From assembly GCF_024347295.1 (NCBI RefSeq), contig NZ_AP025458.1:1674001-1738000 (forward strand): DNA of 64,000 nt, in the 5' to 3' direction. The notes under the pieces were generated by a model, which was not told the origin of the DNA, did not search any database, and saw only the letters and a program-made list of their open reading frames with translations. The translations under genes and the position numbers were made by a program. This document shows, piece by piece, positions 16,416 to 25,821 of this stretch (position 1 is its first letter; every line of letters begins with the position of its first letter). This DNA is from Vibrio artabrorum (GTDB lineage Bacteria > Pseudomonadota > Gammaproteobacteria > Enterobacterales > Vibrionaceae).

Positions 16416-16810
16416 TATCGGCGAGCTCTCAGTTTTTTAATCTCGTAACCATAGACGATATCGACCACCAATGCTGTCATAGATAAAACGAACATTGTGC
16501 TCAAACCAATCACCAACATAATCTTTAACCCTTGCTGTTGAAAAAGGCTTTGATAATTAACGATGGCAATGACTGCCGGAATAAAAAATAACAGCATCTC
16601 CGCAATCAACCAGTTAGAACCAGCTTTAAGCCAGTGCACCTTGACGACCTTAGTCAGCAATAGTATCAACAGAAAAAACATTCCAAACACATTCGACGGT
16701 AACGGTATATGCAAAGCCGATACAAGCTTGTCGGAAAATAGCCATACAAGGCACAAAAATGACACTTGCGCGATGGTCATGCCAATATGTTTAAAGTTTA
16801 GGGGTTTCAT
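16415..16810 (-). CDS. CidA/LrgA-family membrane protein (YohJ-like)
   Basis: This 131-residue protein has four helices and the LrgA pattern HIPLPSNVFGMFFLLILLL...AEMLLFFIPAVIAIVNY. It is the first gene of a two-gene operon with the CidB-like partner and is divergent from a LysR gene at 16917. By analogy with cidABR of Gram-positives the LysR protein probably activates it; no operator was pinned down in the 106-base spacer. Confidence 0.9.
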   Translation of the reverse strand: MKPLNFKHIGMTIAQVSFLCLVWLFSDKLVSALHIPLPSNVFGMFFLLILLLTKVVKVHWLKAGSNWLIAEMLLFFIPAVIAIVNYQSLFQQQGLKIMLVIGLSTMFVLSMTALVVDIVYGYEIKKLRARR

Positions 16811-16916
16811 TAAAAAAGGGCCATTAAGTCAATTATGATTTAAATTATCAGACATTGAACAACCAACATCAAATGAATAAAATGAACACTAAGTATTCCA
16901 AAAGTGAATGTAGAAA

Positions 16917-17804
16917 ATGACCATGAAAGAGCTTCAGTATTTTGTCACTTTGATCCGCAGCAATAGCTTCACAAAGGCTTCAGAGCAACTTTATGTCACT
17001 CAACCAACGATCAGCAAAGCGCTTAAATCCTTAGAAACTACTTATGGGCAAGCACTCATCTATCGTAATGGACGCGACATCTCCTTGACAGAAGCTGGTG
17101 AAATTGTTTTTGAATATGCGCAATCAATACTCTTTCAACAGCAAGAACTTGAGGTCCGCCTCAATGATCTTCAACAGCTTAAAAGTGGCAAAATCACTCT
17201 AGGAATTCCACCTATGGTGGGGCATTTATACGCTCACCTTATCCAGCGCTTTGCTTTGCAGTACCCTGATATTGAAGTGTCTATCGTAGAAAGCGGTAGT
17301 CGTAAGTTGGAGGCGGCCGTACTGGAAGGCAAAATCGACATATCAATAACCATGCTCTACGAGCCAAAACCCAAGTTCAACACATGGGCCATCGGAAGCT
17401 ATCCGATTTTTGCGGTGCTGCCCAAAACCGAACAATGGCTGAATGTCAAAGAGCTGGACATTGCTGAGCTCCGCCAGTTTACATTTTATCTATATAGCCC
17501 TGAATTTATTCTCTCAGAAGCCATCACTGAGATGTGTTTGGCACACGGCTTCTCGCCAAAGATAGGTGTAAGAAGCAGTCAATGGGATTTTCTTGCCGCG
17601 ATGGTAAAAAGCGGTTTAGGAGTGAGTTTTATGCCTGAACCAATATGTAACAAGCTCAACCCCAACGACTATTGTTTTATTCCCATGAAGCAACATATAC
17701 GCTGGGAACTGGCGGCAATTTGGAGTAAAGAGCATTATGTATCAAGAGCCTGTCAAGCCATGCTCGACGTGATTCATAGCTCGGAACACAAAGACACCAA
17801 GTAA
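16917..17804 (+). CDS. LysR-family regulator of the cid/lrg-like pair (CidR-like)
   Basis: This 295-residue LysR-type regulator has a helix-turn-helix at residues 3-62 (RSNSFTKASEQLYVTQPTISKALKSLE) and an effector domain from about 90. It is divergent from the cidA-like gene and fits the CidR/YwbI arrangement. Either ATG at 16917 or 16923 may be the start; neither has a strong ribosome binding site. Confidence 0.88.
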   Translation: MTMKELQYFVTLIRSNSFTKASEQLYVTQPTISKALKSLETTYGQALIYRNGRDISLTEAGEIVFEYAQSILFQQQELEVRLNDLQQLKSGKITLGIPPMVGHLYAHLIQRFALQYPDIEVSIVESGSRKLEAAVLEGKIDISITMLYEPKPKFNTWAIGSYPIFAVLPKTEQWLNVKELDIAELRQFTFYLYSPEFILSEAITEMCLAHGFSPKIGVRSSQWDFLAAMVKSGLGVSFMPEPICNKLNPNDYCFIPMKQHIRWELAAIWSKEHYVSRACQAMLDVIHSSEHKDTK

Positions 17805-17851
17805 ACGCGGTTACATGAAAACTACGAGGCTAGAGGTAGAGGTCGCTAGTT

Positions 17852-17884
17852 AAAAAAAGCGCCAATGCAAATCATTGGCGCTTT
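17852..17884. terminator. Bidirectional terminator between the LysR gene and yagU-like gene
   Basis: A 12-base perfect stem (AAAGCGCCAATG / CATTGGCGCTTT) with a five-base loop has A and T runs on both sides and serves the two convergent genes. Confidence 0.85.
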
Positions 17885-17928
17885 ATCTTTATTTTACAAA
17901 TTGTTATCCATTAGAACACTGGTGTTCA

Positions 17929-18558
17929 CTAACGAAACTTAGCTTCTAGAGGAACTTCTGCGTCTGGTTCGCGAGTCCAACGGTTACGAAGGTCTCTTCG
18001 AATAATTTCAATCGACCAGAACCAAATTAGATGCCCAACAATTTCAGAAATCCATTCGTAAGCAGGAAGGTCAAGTAGCGAAGGAGTCAAATTCATTAAT
18101 GGGAATGTCACCATATGTACAAAGAATTGAGCCAACGCACCGGCTAATAAACCCTGCCATAACTTAAATTTTGGAAAGACTTCAACAACAACACAGTAAC
18201 CCACACCAAAAACAATAGAGAATAGAATATGAGTAACACCAACCCAGTTGAAAGCGTGTCCCGCAAAAGTGTAAACAACTGAATTTGGATCAGCGATGTG
18301 TAACCAATCGCGAAGAAATACATATGGAGGGTTCAAAAAGTTGCGAGAGCAATCAATTTGACCGGCTGCGCGAATAAGATGTTCATTAACACAACCCGCC
18401 TGCCACATGTCCATCGGGCTACGAGGTGCCAACGGTACTTCAGCTCCCCATTTTACAAATGCAGAAACAACGCCTGTAATCAGACCAATAAGTCCAGCTA
18501 ATCCATAACGTCTACGTTTAGGATCAGTTTGAACGAAAAACCACTTTAAAAATGCCAT
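17929..18558 (-). CDS. YagU-family inner-membrane protein (DUF1440)
   Basis: This 209-residue protein has four or so helices and the YagU pattern [22 protein letters not shown] and [28 protein letters not shown]. coli YagU affects acid resistance; the mechanism is unknown. The ATG at 18558 is preferred to the TTG codon before it. It is a single gene. Confidence 0.85.
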   Translation of the reverse strand: MAFLKWFFVQTDPKRRRYGLAGLIGLITGVVSAFVKWGAEVPLAPRSPMDMWQAGCVNEHLIRAAGQIDCSRNFLNPPYVFLRDWLHIADPNSVVYTFAGHAFNWVGVTHILFSIVFGVGYCVVVEVFPKFKLWQGLLAGALAQFFVHMVTFPLMNLTPSLLDLPAYEWISEIVGHLIWFWSIEIIRRDLRNRWTREPDAEVPLEAKFR

Positions 18559-18885
18559 CAAGGTTTCACTCTATTATTTAAATAAGGCGTGCAGTATAAA
18601 TTTAGATTTTTTAATGAAAAGCGCCAAAAATGAGAACTAACATTGAATTTTGACAAAGATAGCTTCACTATTTGCTCTATTTAGTATCTACATTTATCAC
18701 TTTATCAAACAAGACTGTATAAAAACCAACCAAACAAACTCAAAGAAAACGATTGCTTACCCACAATCCTGCATCTCACTTCGCAATAGATTTTGTTATT
18801 AATCATTTGCTCATTTACAAAGCCCACACACAAATTGCTGTCCAAAAAAGGGAGAGTGATCGATTCTGTGTCAGAACCTGCACAC

Positions 18886-18915
18886 AAAAAGGCCTCACAA
18901 TCGCGAGGCCTTAGT
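18886..18915 (-). terminator. Terminator copy preceding the orphan-gene remnant
   Basis: GGCCTC...GAGGCC with a T run on the minus strand. The terminator and the following bases match the 3' flank of the hydrolase at 27902-27980, so this is a duplicated and shortened piece. Confidence 0.6.
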
Positions 18916-18955
18916 TTTTCTATCAAGGGTTAATAGCCCTACTTCACTGGCTTTA

Positions 18956-19019
18956 ATTCATTCGGGTAATGAAGGTTTGCTCGTCATCGACAAAAGCCAC
19001 GTAGCCGCCGTGATAGATG
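18956..19019 (-). pseudogene. C-terminal remnant of the 112-aa orphan gene (copy A)
   Basis: On the minus strand the sequence encodes IYHGGYVAFVDDEQTFITRMN and a stop, nearly identical to the last 21 residues of the intact gene at 23199-23537. The match ends abruptly at 19019. Confidence 0.8.
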
Positions 19020-19163
19020 TTCTGCTAATAACAAAAATTTATCAATATAACATTTTATGTAATAAAAACATTAATTTACCGTATATCAACTCAGCAATAT
19101 TAATTAATAATTTTTTAATCACTAACTATGGTTGATATTAGTGTATTTTTAAGGATGTTATCA

Positions 19164-19283
19164 ATGAGGTCAGACTGGCTAACAAATTTCTCCCTGTTAT
19201 CAAATGTGATTGCCCACCCTCTTAGAGTGCGATTGTTCATCCTTATTGAAACGCATTGCTCTGATTATTCACTTTTCCAGTAG
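19164..19283 (+). pseudogene. Possible ArsR-type helix-turn-helix fragment
   Basis: A 39-codon frame with AAGGA upstream encodes LLSNVIAHPLRVRLFILIE, which resembles the first helices of ArsR-type regulators. The rest of the domain is missing. The evidence is thin. Confidence 0.2.
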
Positions 19284-19400
19284 AATGTATCAATACCCTC
19301 AACGATGATAAATTGGTCTTGCTCTCTAATTTTATGTAAGAGATTGAAAAGTGATAGCTAACCTTAGTTCAAAATTCAATATGTACCCTATCAATAAACT

Positions 19401-19418
19401 AAATTATGCAACAAAGCC
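19401..19418. repeat. Solo IS5-type end
   Basis: AAATTATGCAACAAAGCC closely matches the right end of the IS5-family element at 12296-12313 (TAATTACGCAACAAAGCC), with no transposase nearby. It is likely a relic of an excised or decayed copy. Confidence 0.5.
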
Positions 19419-19583
19419 CCCAAACCGATTTCCCCCTCTCAACATTTGATGTAAGTACACAAAAATATTCGCAGAGAAAATCACATAATCAGCTGAAATC
19501 ATTGTCCATACAGGAGTGAGTGAGGGGAGCCTAATCGAAAAATAATTGGCGAATTAGCAAATTTAGAAATAATTACGATACTG

Positions 19584-19618
19584 TTTTTATATCTATTTTT
19601 TATATCTATTTTTTATAT
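19584..19618. repeat. 13-base AT-rich tandem repeat, about 2.7 copies
   Basis: The unit (T)TTTTTATATCTA is repeated just upstream of the broken nuclease gene. Confidence 0.7.
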
Positions 19619-19628
19619 AACCGTACTT

Positions 19629-20910
19629 ATGAAAATTATTTTACTTTGTCTTTTAATCGTTACCCCATATGCCATATCAAGTTAAAACCTTTGACTAGCT
19701 ACGTACAACTAAAAATTCCTATCTGCTTGTATGAACAAGGTACATGTCATTAGTTATCAAAGCGTTATAAACAATCTGAACGCTGATGTTGTGGCACTGC
19801 AGGAAGTTAGAGATCGGTACTCTGTAGAGCGATATTTCCCCGCAACAGATTGGAACATAATTATCGATGATGACAGCACAGATGATATGAATTTAGCGTT
19901 CGCCATCCGAAAAGGTTTTCAATATAGATTGGATTCTGGGAATTTGAAGTGCGTGGATAAAAACATAGACTTTGCCTTTCTTAAGTCGAACCCAAAGTTT
20001 ATTGATGAAAGAAAAGTTTTAAATTATTTATCTCGTATAAAAGTAAAGAAATTTTATTGTTAAATCATCATGCAAAATCTCGTTATAACGGTCGAATGAT
20101 TACGGATGAGCAGAGGACAAATGCAGCATTAGACCTTATTGATTATATATATCAAGCTCCTACTGAATATGTTGCTCTTTTAGGTGACTTCAACGACACA
20201 CCAGACGATAGATCGCTTAACACATTAGAACGTGGCATCACCTCCCCTATACTAATAGAGAATGTTAATGGCAGTTTTCTTATTAACATTACCGAGCCAT
20301 TAACGTTAAAAGCACATGTTTCATTTGGTCTAAAAAGCCTCGATAAGACAGATTCTATCGTAAGATTAGTCAATCCATCGATACCAGGTTCAAGAAAAGA
20401 AAATATTGATAATTTCTTAAACGACATACCAGCAAGAAAGGCTTTGTACTACCCAATCTTAGTTTCACCCGCTTTAATTACTCTTTTCAGTCAACCTACC
20501 GCAGCCAAAATATTTGATGAAGTCGTTGGTATTGATGGAAATGATGACACGCAAGCTTCAGACCACCTTCCTGTTTATGTGGATTTTCACTGCTCTGATT
20601 CTGATGCACCTAAGTTAAGAATCACAGCGTTGCTCTCTAACCCTTTAGGCTCAGACTCGGGTAACGAATTAATCCAAATCCAAAATTTCGGTATAGTTTT
20701 CAAGGAAAAATTATTATCCAAGATGCTTCACTTAAAAATGAAGTAATTGAAATCGCTCTAGCTAAACAACAAACAATTATTCATAAAATTCAATCAGGAG
20801 TAACACTAAACAACAATGCTGACACTATAAGAATACTAAATAAATATGAATAATTATTGGATGAAGTAACTTATTCATCTTCTAAGGAACAAATGGAAAT
20901 TTTCTTTTAA
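19629..20910 (+). pseudogene. Decayed secreted endonuclease/exonuclease/phosphatase with lamin-tail domain
   Basis: A signal peptide (MKIILLCLLIVTPYAI) at 19629 is cut by a stop after 18 codons. Two later frames (19731-20063 and 20057-20746) carry consecutive pieces of one protein: NADVVALQEVRDR, then after a frameshift near 20050 HAKSRYNGRMITDEQRTNA, LLGDFNDTPDD and ASDHLPVYVDF. These are the catalytic blocks (Glu, Asp-x-Asn, Asp-His) of the EEP/DNase I-like fold. A lamin-tail-like tail (NPLGSDSGNELIQIQNFG) is itself frameshifted near 20700. At least three lesions mean the gene is dead. It heads a cluster of secreted proteins. Confidence 0.8.
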
Positions 20911-20924
20911 GGACATAGTGGTTT

Positions 20925-21722
20925 ATGAAAAACAAGTTTATTCAGTTCGGCATTCTACTTTCGATTTTTAGTTTGCCTAACGTCGCCCTTTCAGCCGAAG
21001 AGTGGGATGAAAAGAAAGTATACAATTCTGGTGATGTTGTTCAGTGGAAAGACTTGACATATATATCGTCGCACTGGACTCAAGGCACTGAACCTTTAAA
21101 TAACAAAGTAAACTGGGACGGTTGGATAACAATCAATACTGAGGAGATTGAAAGTTGGCAACAATCAACCCCGTACAATGGTGGTACTGTTGTTGAATAT
21201 AATGTTGGGTATTATATTGCAAAATGGTGGAATAATAATTCGATTCCTAGTGATTCAGCAGAGTGGCAAAGATTGGATCTCGATGTTGGGGGAAAACCTA
21301 GCCCAGACCCTACTCCTGACGACGGAAATGTAATTGGTAAAGATAGCGATGGCGATGGCTTACGTGACGACTATGCAGTTACCGTCGAAGAGACTTATAC
21401 AAATACACAAGAAGTTGCACTAGCTACTCAGGCTGGTAAAGAGTTCGGAAAACTTCTCGAATTTAGTGAAAATAACATTGAAATTACGGTAGAAGATGCT
21501 CAGTTAATGGCAATTGATGGTATTACAATTCAATACTGTATTGATATTTACAAGCAAACCAACCCTGACTTTGTAAACCCTATCGACTTATATTACGACA
21601 CAATCGAACGTGCAATTGCAAGTAACGAAGCATCAACTCAGCTGTATAAAGCTTTACAAGGAAACGAGCCTGATATTTATGATATTGATTGTAATGTGTT
21701 CTTAGAAGGGGTTTCAAAATGA
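20925..21722 (+). CDS. Secreted carbohydrate-binding protein with two CBM5/12-like modules
   Basis: This 265-residue protein has a signal peptide (residues 1-23). Two short repeats have the chitin-binding CBM5/12 pattern: EWDEKKVYNSGDVVQWKDLTY (about 26-46) and SWQQSTPYNGGTVVEYNVGYY...KWW (about 74-103). A proline-rich linker and a DSDGDGLRDDY calcium-type loop (about 139-149) follow, then an all-helical C-terminal domain I do not recognise. The stop overlaps the ATG of the esterase gene (ATGA), so the two are co-translated. Binding of chitin or a related glycan is inferred from the module pattern. Confidence 0.7.
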   Translation: MKNKFIQFGILLSIFSLPNVALSAEEWDEKKVYNSGDVVQWKDLTYISSHWTQGTEPLNNKVNWDGWITINTEEIESWQQSTPYNGGTVVEYNVGYYIAKWWNNNSIPSDSAEWQRLDLDVGGKPSPDPTPDDGNVIGKDSDGDGLRDDYAVTVEETYTNTQEVALATQAGKEFGKLLEFSENNIEITVEDAQLMAIDGITIQYCIDIYKQTNPDFVNPIDLYYDTIERAIASNEASTQLYKALQGNEPDIYDIDCNVFLEGVSK

Positions 21723-22816
21723 ATAAAGTATTAGCATCAATATTTATCACACTTTTTTCTATTAGCTCTTCTTACGCAGCATCTTGTGAGGAAAACGTAG
21801 ATAAAGTTAAAATATTCTACGTGAACGGGATGTTTACCAATTATCAAAAATTCGGTGCGAATAAAGCCCATTTGATGGGCTTTCAAAAGAAGTACTTAAA
21901 AAGTGATTTTGATTTATATCCATTTGTAGATGGTAGTTATAACAATACAGAGGTTTTCTACCAACAGTTTCAGCAAGTGGCTTTGCAGAAATATGAAGAA
22001 GCTGGACCGATCGAGAAAGAGATCATCAAAAAATTACTTCGTGGCACTGTCGATGCTTTTAATGACCAAGATAGTGAAGTATCAAAGTTACTAATCACTA
22101 AAATATTTAGCGAGCTAGATAGATAGATAGATAGATATGTAATCGTTGGCGATAGTGATTTTTCCACCGCTAAAGTAAGGCTGACTTCAAATCTAAACCA
22201 ATGTGCTCGAGTGATCCTTGTTGGTCACTCACAAGGTAATTTCTACTCAAACGGTTTACTCGAAAGTTTATACAATGAATATATGCATAAAGATGGAAGT
22301 AGCATTTCAACCTATCCGATGCTTTCATATATGGGAATTGCCTTACCGACAAGCGTAGCTGGCGGTTCAGTTGGTGTTGCACGACCAGACCTAATCGGGC
22401 ACATCACAAACGATAATGACTACATAATGAGTGCAGTCCGAAACAACATCGGAGCTGTTCCGGCAAACTATGACGCTTCATTCAACTTCAGCGATTGGAC
22501 GGGGCATGGGCTTACGGAATCATACTTAATTCCATCAGGACAAGCAGCTGTGATTTCGAATCACATGAAGCGAATTGCTTCGAACTTAGTTCCGCCTTCA
22601 TTACATAAGCAAGTGTCGGTAAGCAGCTCAGCAATCAACAGCATGGGGTATTCGAAAATCAGTCAGGTACTGGATGTAGAGTTTTCTGATAATGATGTGT
22701 ATCGGTATGAAGGTGTGCCTGAAAATGTTTGGAACAATTTTCAGTCTGCTTCGTCAAAAGGTAAATTCTTTAATATAAATATCAAAAACTCATACTCTTT
22801 TACCAAATTGAATTAA
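21719..22816 (+). pseudogene. Secreted alpha/beta-hydrolase interrupted by a stop inside a TAGA repeat
   Basis: The first part (to 22126) has a signal peptide (MNKVLASIFITLFSISSSYA) and an N-terminal domain (VKIFYVNGMFTNYQKF). The second continues in the same frame and carries the nucleophile elbow VILVGHSQGNFYSNG. Between them five TAGA units (22116-22135) put an in-frame TAG at 22124-22126. With two units (12 bases fewer) the frame reads ELDRYVIVGDSD with no stop, giving a protein of about 361 residues. The gene is either switched off by repeat length or newly broken. The catalytic Asp and His are not assigned. Confidence 0.75.
22116..22137 (+). repeat. Tetranucleotide repeat (TAGA)5 in coding sequence
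   Basis: Five perfect TAGA units plus TA. In the gene's frame any allele with three or more units meets TAG; two units read through. Confidence 0.9.
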
Positions 22817-23198
22817 AGAATGAAGTAGTAACTGATAGTACCACTAATGCAACTTAGCGATACACATGAGTAATGACTGTTGTCATTATCGGAGCTTGGG
22901 TTTAAATGGGAATGATGTCGAGAATTAAACGCTTACACTCGACTAAAAGGTTTAAAGAATTGGTCGAGAGATTGCTGGCCTTGTCGTATCTCATGAAAAT
23001 GCCAGCATTGTTAGGGTGTGCCTCAGTGATCTGCACCTGAGAAATTGGACACTGAACAAACGACTTTTCCATATTTAAAGTTATCCGCATTTCCCTAGTT
23101 TACGTGATTACCCTTAGTAGCTTTTGTCCAATTTCGTGTTAAATAGAGAGCTAACCACCGCGATGTCAATTCCGTAATTTCAATGAACTGATCAAAGC
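22817..23198. other. Gap of about 380 bases with an IS3-type end
   Basis: There is no credible gene; a 62-codon minus-strand frame (22902-23090) is not recognised. The gap contains an IS3-type solo end at 23027-23050 and an inverted repeat AAATTGGAC (23042-23050) / GTCCAATTT (23126-23134). Confidence 0.5.
23027..23134. repeat. Relic of an IS3-family end
   Basis: TGATCTGCACC-N7-TTGGACACTGA is nearly the same as the left end of the IS3-family element at 25760 (TGATCCGCACC-N7-TTGGACACTGA). No transposase is present. A facing GTCCAATTT at 23126 gives a short inverted-repeat unit of about 100 bases that could be a derived miniature element. Confidence 0.45.
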
Positions 23199-23537
23199 TC
23201 AATCCATTCGGGTAATGAAGATTTGCTCGTCATCGACAAAAGCCACGTAGCCGCCGTGATAGATGAACACCCGACCTCGTCCTTCTACGATACACGCAAG
23301 CTGCGGGTTCAAATCTTCTTCAAGGTCTTTACTTTGGTACGTGCCAGTATCGGTGATCACGCCGCGAAGTGTCGGCAAAAATCCACAGCGGCGCTTGGCT
23401 TGATCAATCAGGCTTAATTCACTGTTAATAGAGAAGTAAGACGGGATAGGGCCAGCATCTTCGATAAACATCGGTTTCAGTTCTTCAAAAGCTGTAATCA
23501 CCAGCCAGTCGATGCCGTTCACATGATGGATAAACAT
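23199..23537 (-). CDS. Orphan 112-residue protein (copy B, intact)
   Basis: The 112-residue protein starts MFIHHVNGIDWLV and ends DEQIFITRMD. There is no signal peptide or membrane helix; the composition is acidic. A frame-compatible upstream extension to 23633 has no homology support, because the other copies also begin at this ATG. A 3' remnant lies at 18956 and a frameshifted copy at 28961, so this small gene has been duplicated within 10 kb. I do not recognise the family. Confidence 0.65.
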   Translation of the reverse strand: MFIHHVNGIDWLVITAFEELKPMFIEDAGPIPSYFSINSELSLIDQAKRRCGFLPTLRGVITDTGTYQSKDLEEDLNPQLACIVEGRGRVFIYHGGYVAFVDDEQIFITRMD

Positions 23538-23639
23538 TGTTTGTAAATACCTAGATTCTCGATAGTTCTGATGCGGGGATTCTATCACTATCAAGTGTAG
23601 AACGTGGGAGAAATTGAGTTTTGCTCGGAACACAAGAAG

Positions 23640-23665
23640 GCCCCGTATTCACTAGGCCTTGGTTT
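23640..23665 (-). terminator. Terminator-like hairpin 5' of the orphan gene
   Basis: An imperfect AGGCC...GGCCT hairpin, homologous to the one at 27902. On the minus strand it lies downstream of the MFS gene and of the hydrolase remnant next to it. Confidence 0.5.
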
Positions 23666-23699
23666 TATCTTCTAATGGCTATAACTATCTTTTAATAAC

Positions 23700-23795
23700 T
23701 ACAGAGCCCGACTTCACCTGCTTCAAAGCTTTCACCAGAGTAATGTTGAATTGCTGAGTTGTGCTAACAATGGGAAATGATCAGTGAGATAAATG
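23700..23795 (-). pseudogene. Short 3' remnant of an alpha/beta-hydrolase gene
   Basis: On the minus strand the bases resemble the last 30 codons of the hydrolase at 27976-28847 (HFPM...QFNTMLMKAVKSVK region), with several changes. It sits in the same relative position to a terminator as the hydrolase does, supporting duplication of a hydrolase-orphan unit. Confidence 0.5.
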
Positions 23796-23802
23796 AGTGT
23801 CA

Positions 23803-24990
23803 CTATTGTTTCTGTAGCCTATCGAATCCATTAATCCACTGATGAAGCTGCGTACCCATAGTCAACGACACAAACAGGCTAATCAAAGCAATCACAGATC
23901 CTGTAACAAACACCCATTGATAACCAGACATCCAGATGATTCCCAACAAAAATGGTAAGAACACCGCTGCAATATGGTTGATAGTGAATGACAAACTCGC
24001 CGTTGAAGCCACTTCATCTTCCCGAATTGTCTTTTTAAAGTAAGTGTTTAAAGCTAACGCAAAACTAAAAATGATACTGTCGATAACATACAGCCCCGCT
24101 GCCGCATAATGATCGTCCACAAATGCGTAAGATAGGAACACCAACACTAACGCGGCATACTCAATGATCAAAGCAAGCCTCTCTCCTACTCGATCGATAA
24201 ACCTCCCAACATACGGTAGAGCAAGCGTCGCAGCTAAGCTGGAGACCATAAACAGAGCGGCCATCATCGAGATCGAATACTGAAATTTGGTCACCATCAG
24301 TAAGCCAGCAAATGCCACAAAGATCTGTCTTCTTGCCCCACTCAAAAAGGTAAGAATGTAATAGGTGGTGTACTCGCGTCGTATAATGAGTTTGGTGTGT
24401 TGCTTCACCTCTGTGGAAGTATCTTGAAACGTGACTAAGTAAGCCGCCAGCGAGAAACATATTAGTCCACAAGTAAAGAAAATGACCTTATCTGAAACAT
24501 CAAACAGATAGCTAGCAACCATAATGCCAAGAAAAGTCACCATCGAGAAGAAAGAGGCAGCAGATCGAATTTTCCCCATTGATTCACTGAAGTTCTCAGT
24601 CGCTAACAACTGTGTTGAGAGTGATTTGTTCACCGCTTCTAAATAATGGAAACCAATAGACATGATCGTCGTGCTGAAATAGAAGCCATAAATCGAAGGC
24701 AAATACCCAGTCACGGCAACACCTAGCCCTAATGTTGCAACCGAAAGTACCGCGACTCTTTGTTCTGAAGCGATGAACAACAGAAACAAAACAGTAAATG
24801 AGAGTAAGCCTGGGATTTCCCTAACACTCTGCAATGCACCCACATCAGCACCGGTCATACCAACAGTATCGACAGCAAAGTTATTCATCACAACTCGCCA
24901 TCCAGTATTCGCTATCACTGACGCGATCGCGATAATAACCAACATCGCGAATGAGCTTCGCGATGTTAAAAACCTAAGCCAAAGAGTCAT
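23803..24990 (-). CDS. MFS transporter
   Basis: This 395-residue inner-membrane protein has 12 predicted helices (start FAMLVIIAIASVIANTGWR; middle loop TEVKQHTKLIIRREYTTYY; motif-A-like GRFIDRVGERLAL after helix 8). It is a single gene within the accessory region, flanked by duplicated remnants. The substrate is unknown; no drug-specific motif is seen. Confidence 0.8.
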   Translation of the reverse strand: MTLWLRFLTSRSSFAMLVIIAIASVIANTGWRVVMNNFAVDTVGMTGADVGALQSVREIPGLLSFTVLFLLFIASEQRVAVLSVATLGLGVAVTGYLPSIYGFYFSTTIMSIGFHYLEAVNKSLSTQLLATENFSESMGKIRSAASFFSMVTFLGIMVASYLFDVSDKVIFFTCGLICFSLAAYLVTFQDTSTEVKQHTKLIIRREYTTYYILTFLSGARRQIFVAFAGLLMVTKFQYSISMMAALFMVSSLAATLALPYVGRFIDRVGERLALIIEYAALVLVFLSYAFVDDHYAAAGLYVIDSIIFSFALALNTYFKKTIREDEVASTASLSFTINHIAAVFLPFLLGIIWMSGYQWVFVTGSVIALISLFVSLTMGTQLHQWINGFDRLQKQ

Positions 24991-25505
24991 TTAAGCCGCC
25001 GATTTTAAAAGAAAATCTTGAATATGATCGCGCATAAATAAAGCCGTTATGAGTTTTCCGTTCATATTCAAATCCTCAAAAATAATGGTGTATTCTGAAC
25101 TTGGTAACTATATGTATGCTACTGAGACAAAGAACACAGAGACAATACAACTCGCCAATAAATTGTTACATGATCGTTTTTAGAATGTTACTTCTTGAGA
25201 TTGGTAAGCATTCAGAGAGATTTTACTTATTTGAGACATTCATTGGATATTGTTATTTATCAATGAACATACAGCCGCATTGGCAAAGAGCGGTATGCAG
25301 TCCCCCCCCCTTTTTCCGTTACCAATAAGAGATTGGAGGTGTCAACCAAGGGGCGGTTAGGAGGGTATTGGTTATCTATTCTCACATGTATCTACGACTT
25401 TGTTTCGCTCGATCTACAAAATACAAAAAGGCCTCGCACACACGAGGGCCTGTTTTGCTGAATTTCAACGAACGAGCAGCTAGCAATTTACGATGGTAAA
25501 CCAAA
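24991..25505. other. Gap of about 515 bases without a gene
   Basis: A plus-strand 75-codon frame (25101-25328) is not credible. Visible are a run of nine Cs followed by five Ts (25302-25315) and a terminator (25424-25452) serving the disrupted hydrolase gene to the right. Confidence 0.55.
25424..25452 (-). terminator. Terminator of the disrupted hydrolase gene
   Basis: An AGGCCTCG / CGAGGGCCT hairpin with a T run on the minus strand, about 55 bases past the stop codon. Confidence 0.65.
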
Positions 25506-25821
25506 TTAACTGGAGAGCCATTCGTCCAATACTGTGATGAATTTAGGGTTGATGAGATAACCGATGGAAGCGTGCGGATTGCTTTTTCCGTTGCGAATAT
25601 TGAGATTGTAAATCGGGTGGATGTCTTTCATTCCGCCGGGTATCAGATCCAGTTTGAGCATATCCTTAAAGTCATTTCTAATTTTGCTGTCATGAGAGAT
25701 AAAATCATCTTCTGCCGATATGTTTATCCATTGCTGAATGTTTAAAGGGTACTTCTTCTTGATCCGCACCAAAAGTTTTGGACACTGAGTTAAGTGAGTA
25801 CAATCACTAACGAGGTGAACA

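Larger units (their letters stand above)
18559..19628. other. One-kilobase gene-poor stretch with remnants
   Basis: There is no intact gene. The stretch contains a terminator copy (18886-18915), a 3' remnant of the 112-residue orphan gene (18956-19019), a possible ArsR-like fragment (19164-19283), a solo IS5-type end (19401-19418) and a 13-base tandem repeat (19584-19618). The base composition is AT-rich, unlike the flanking core genes, and marks the left edge of the decaying accessory region. Confidence 0.7.
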
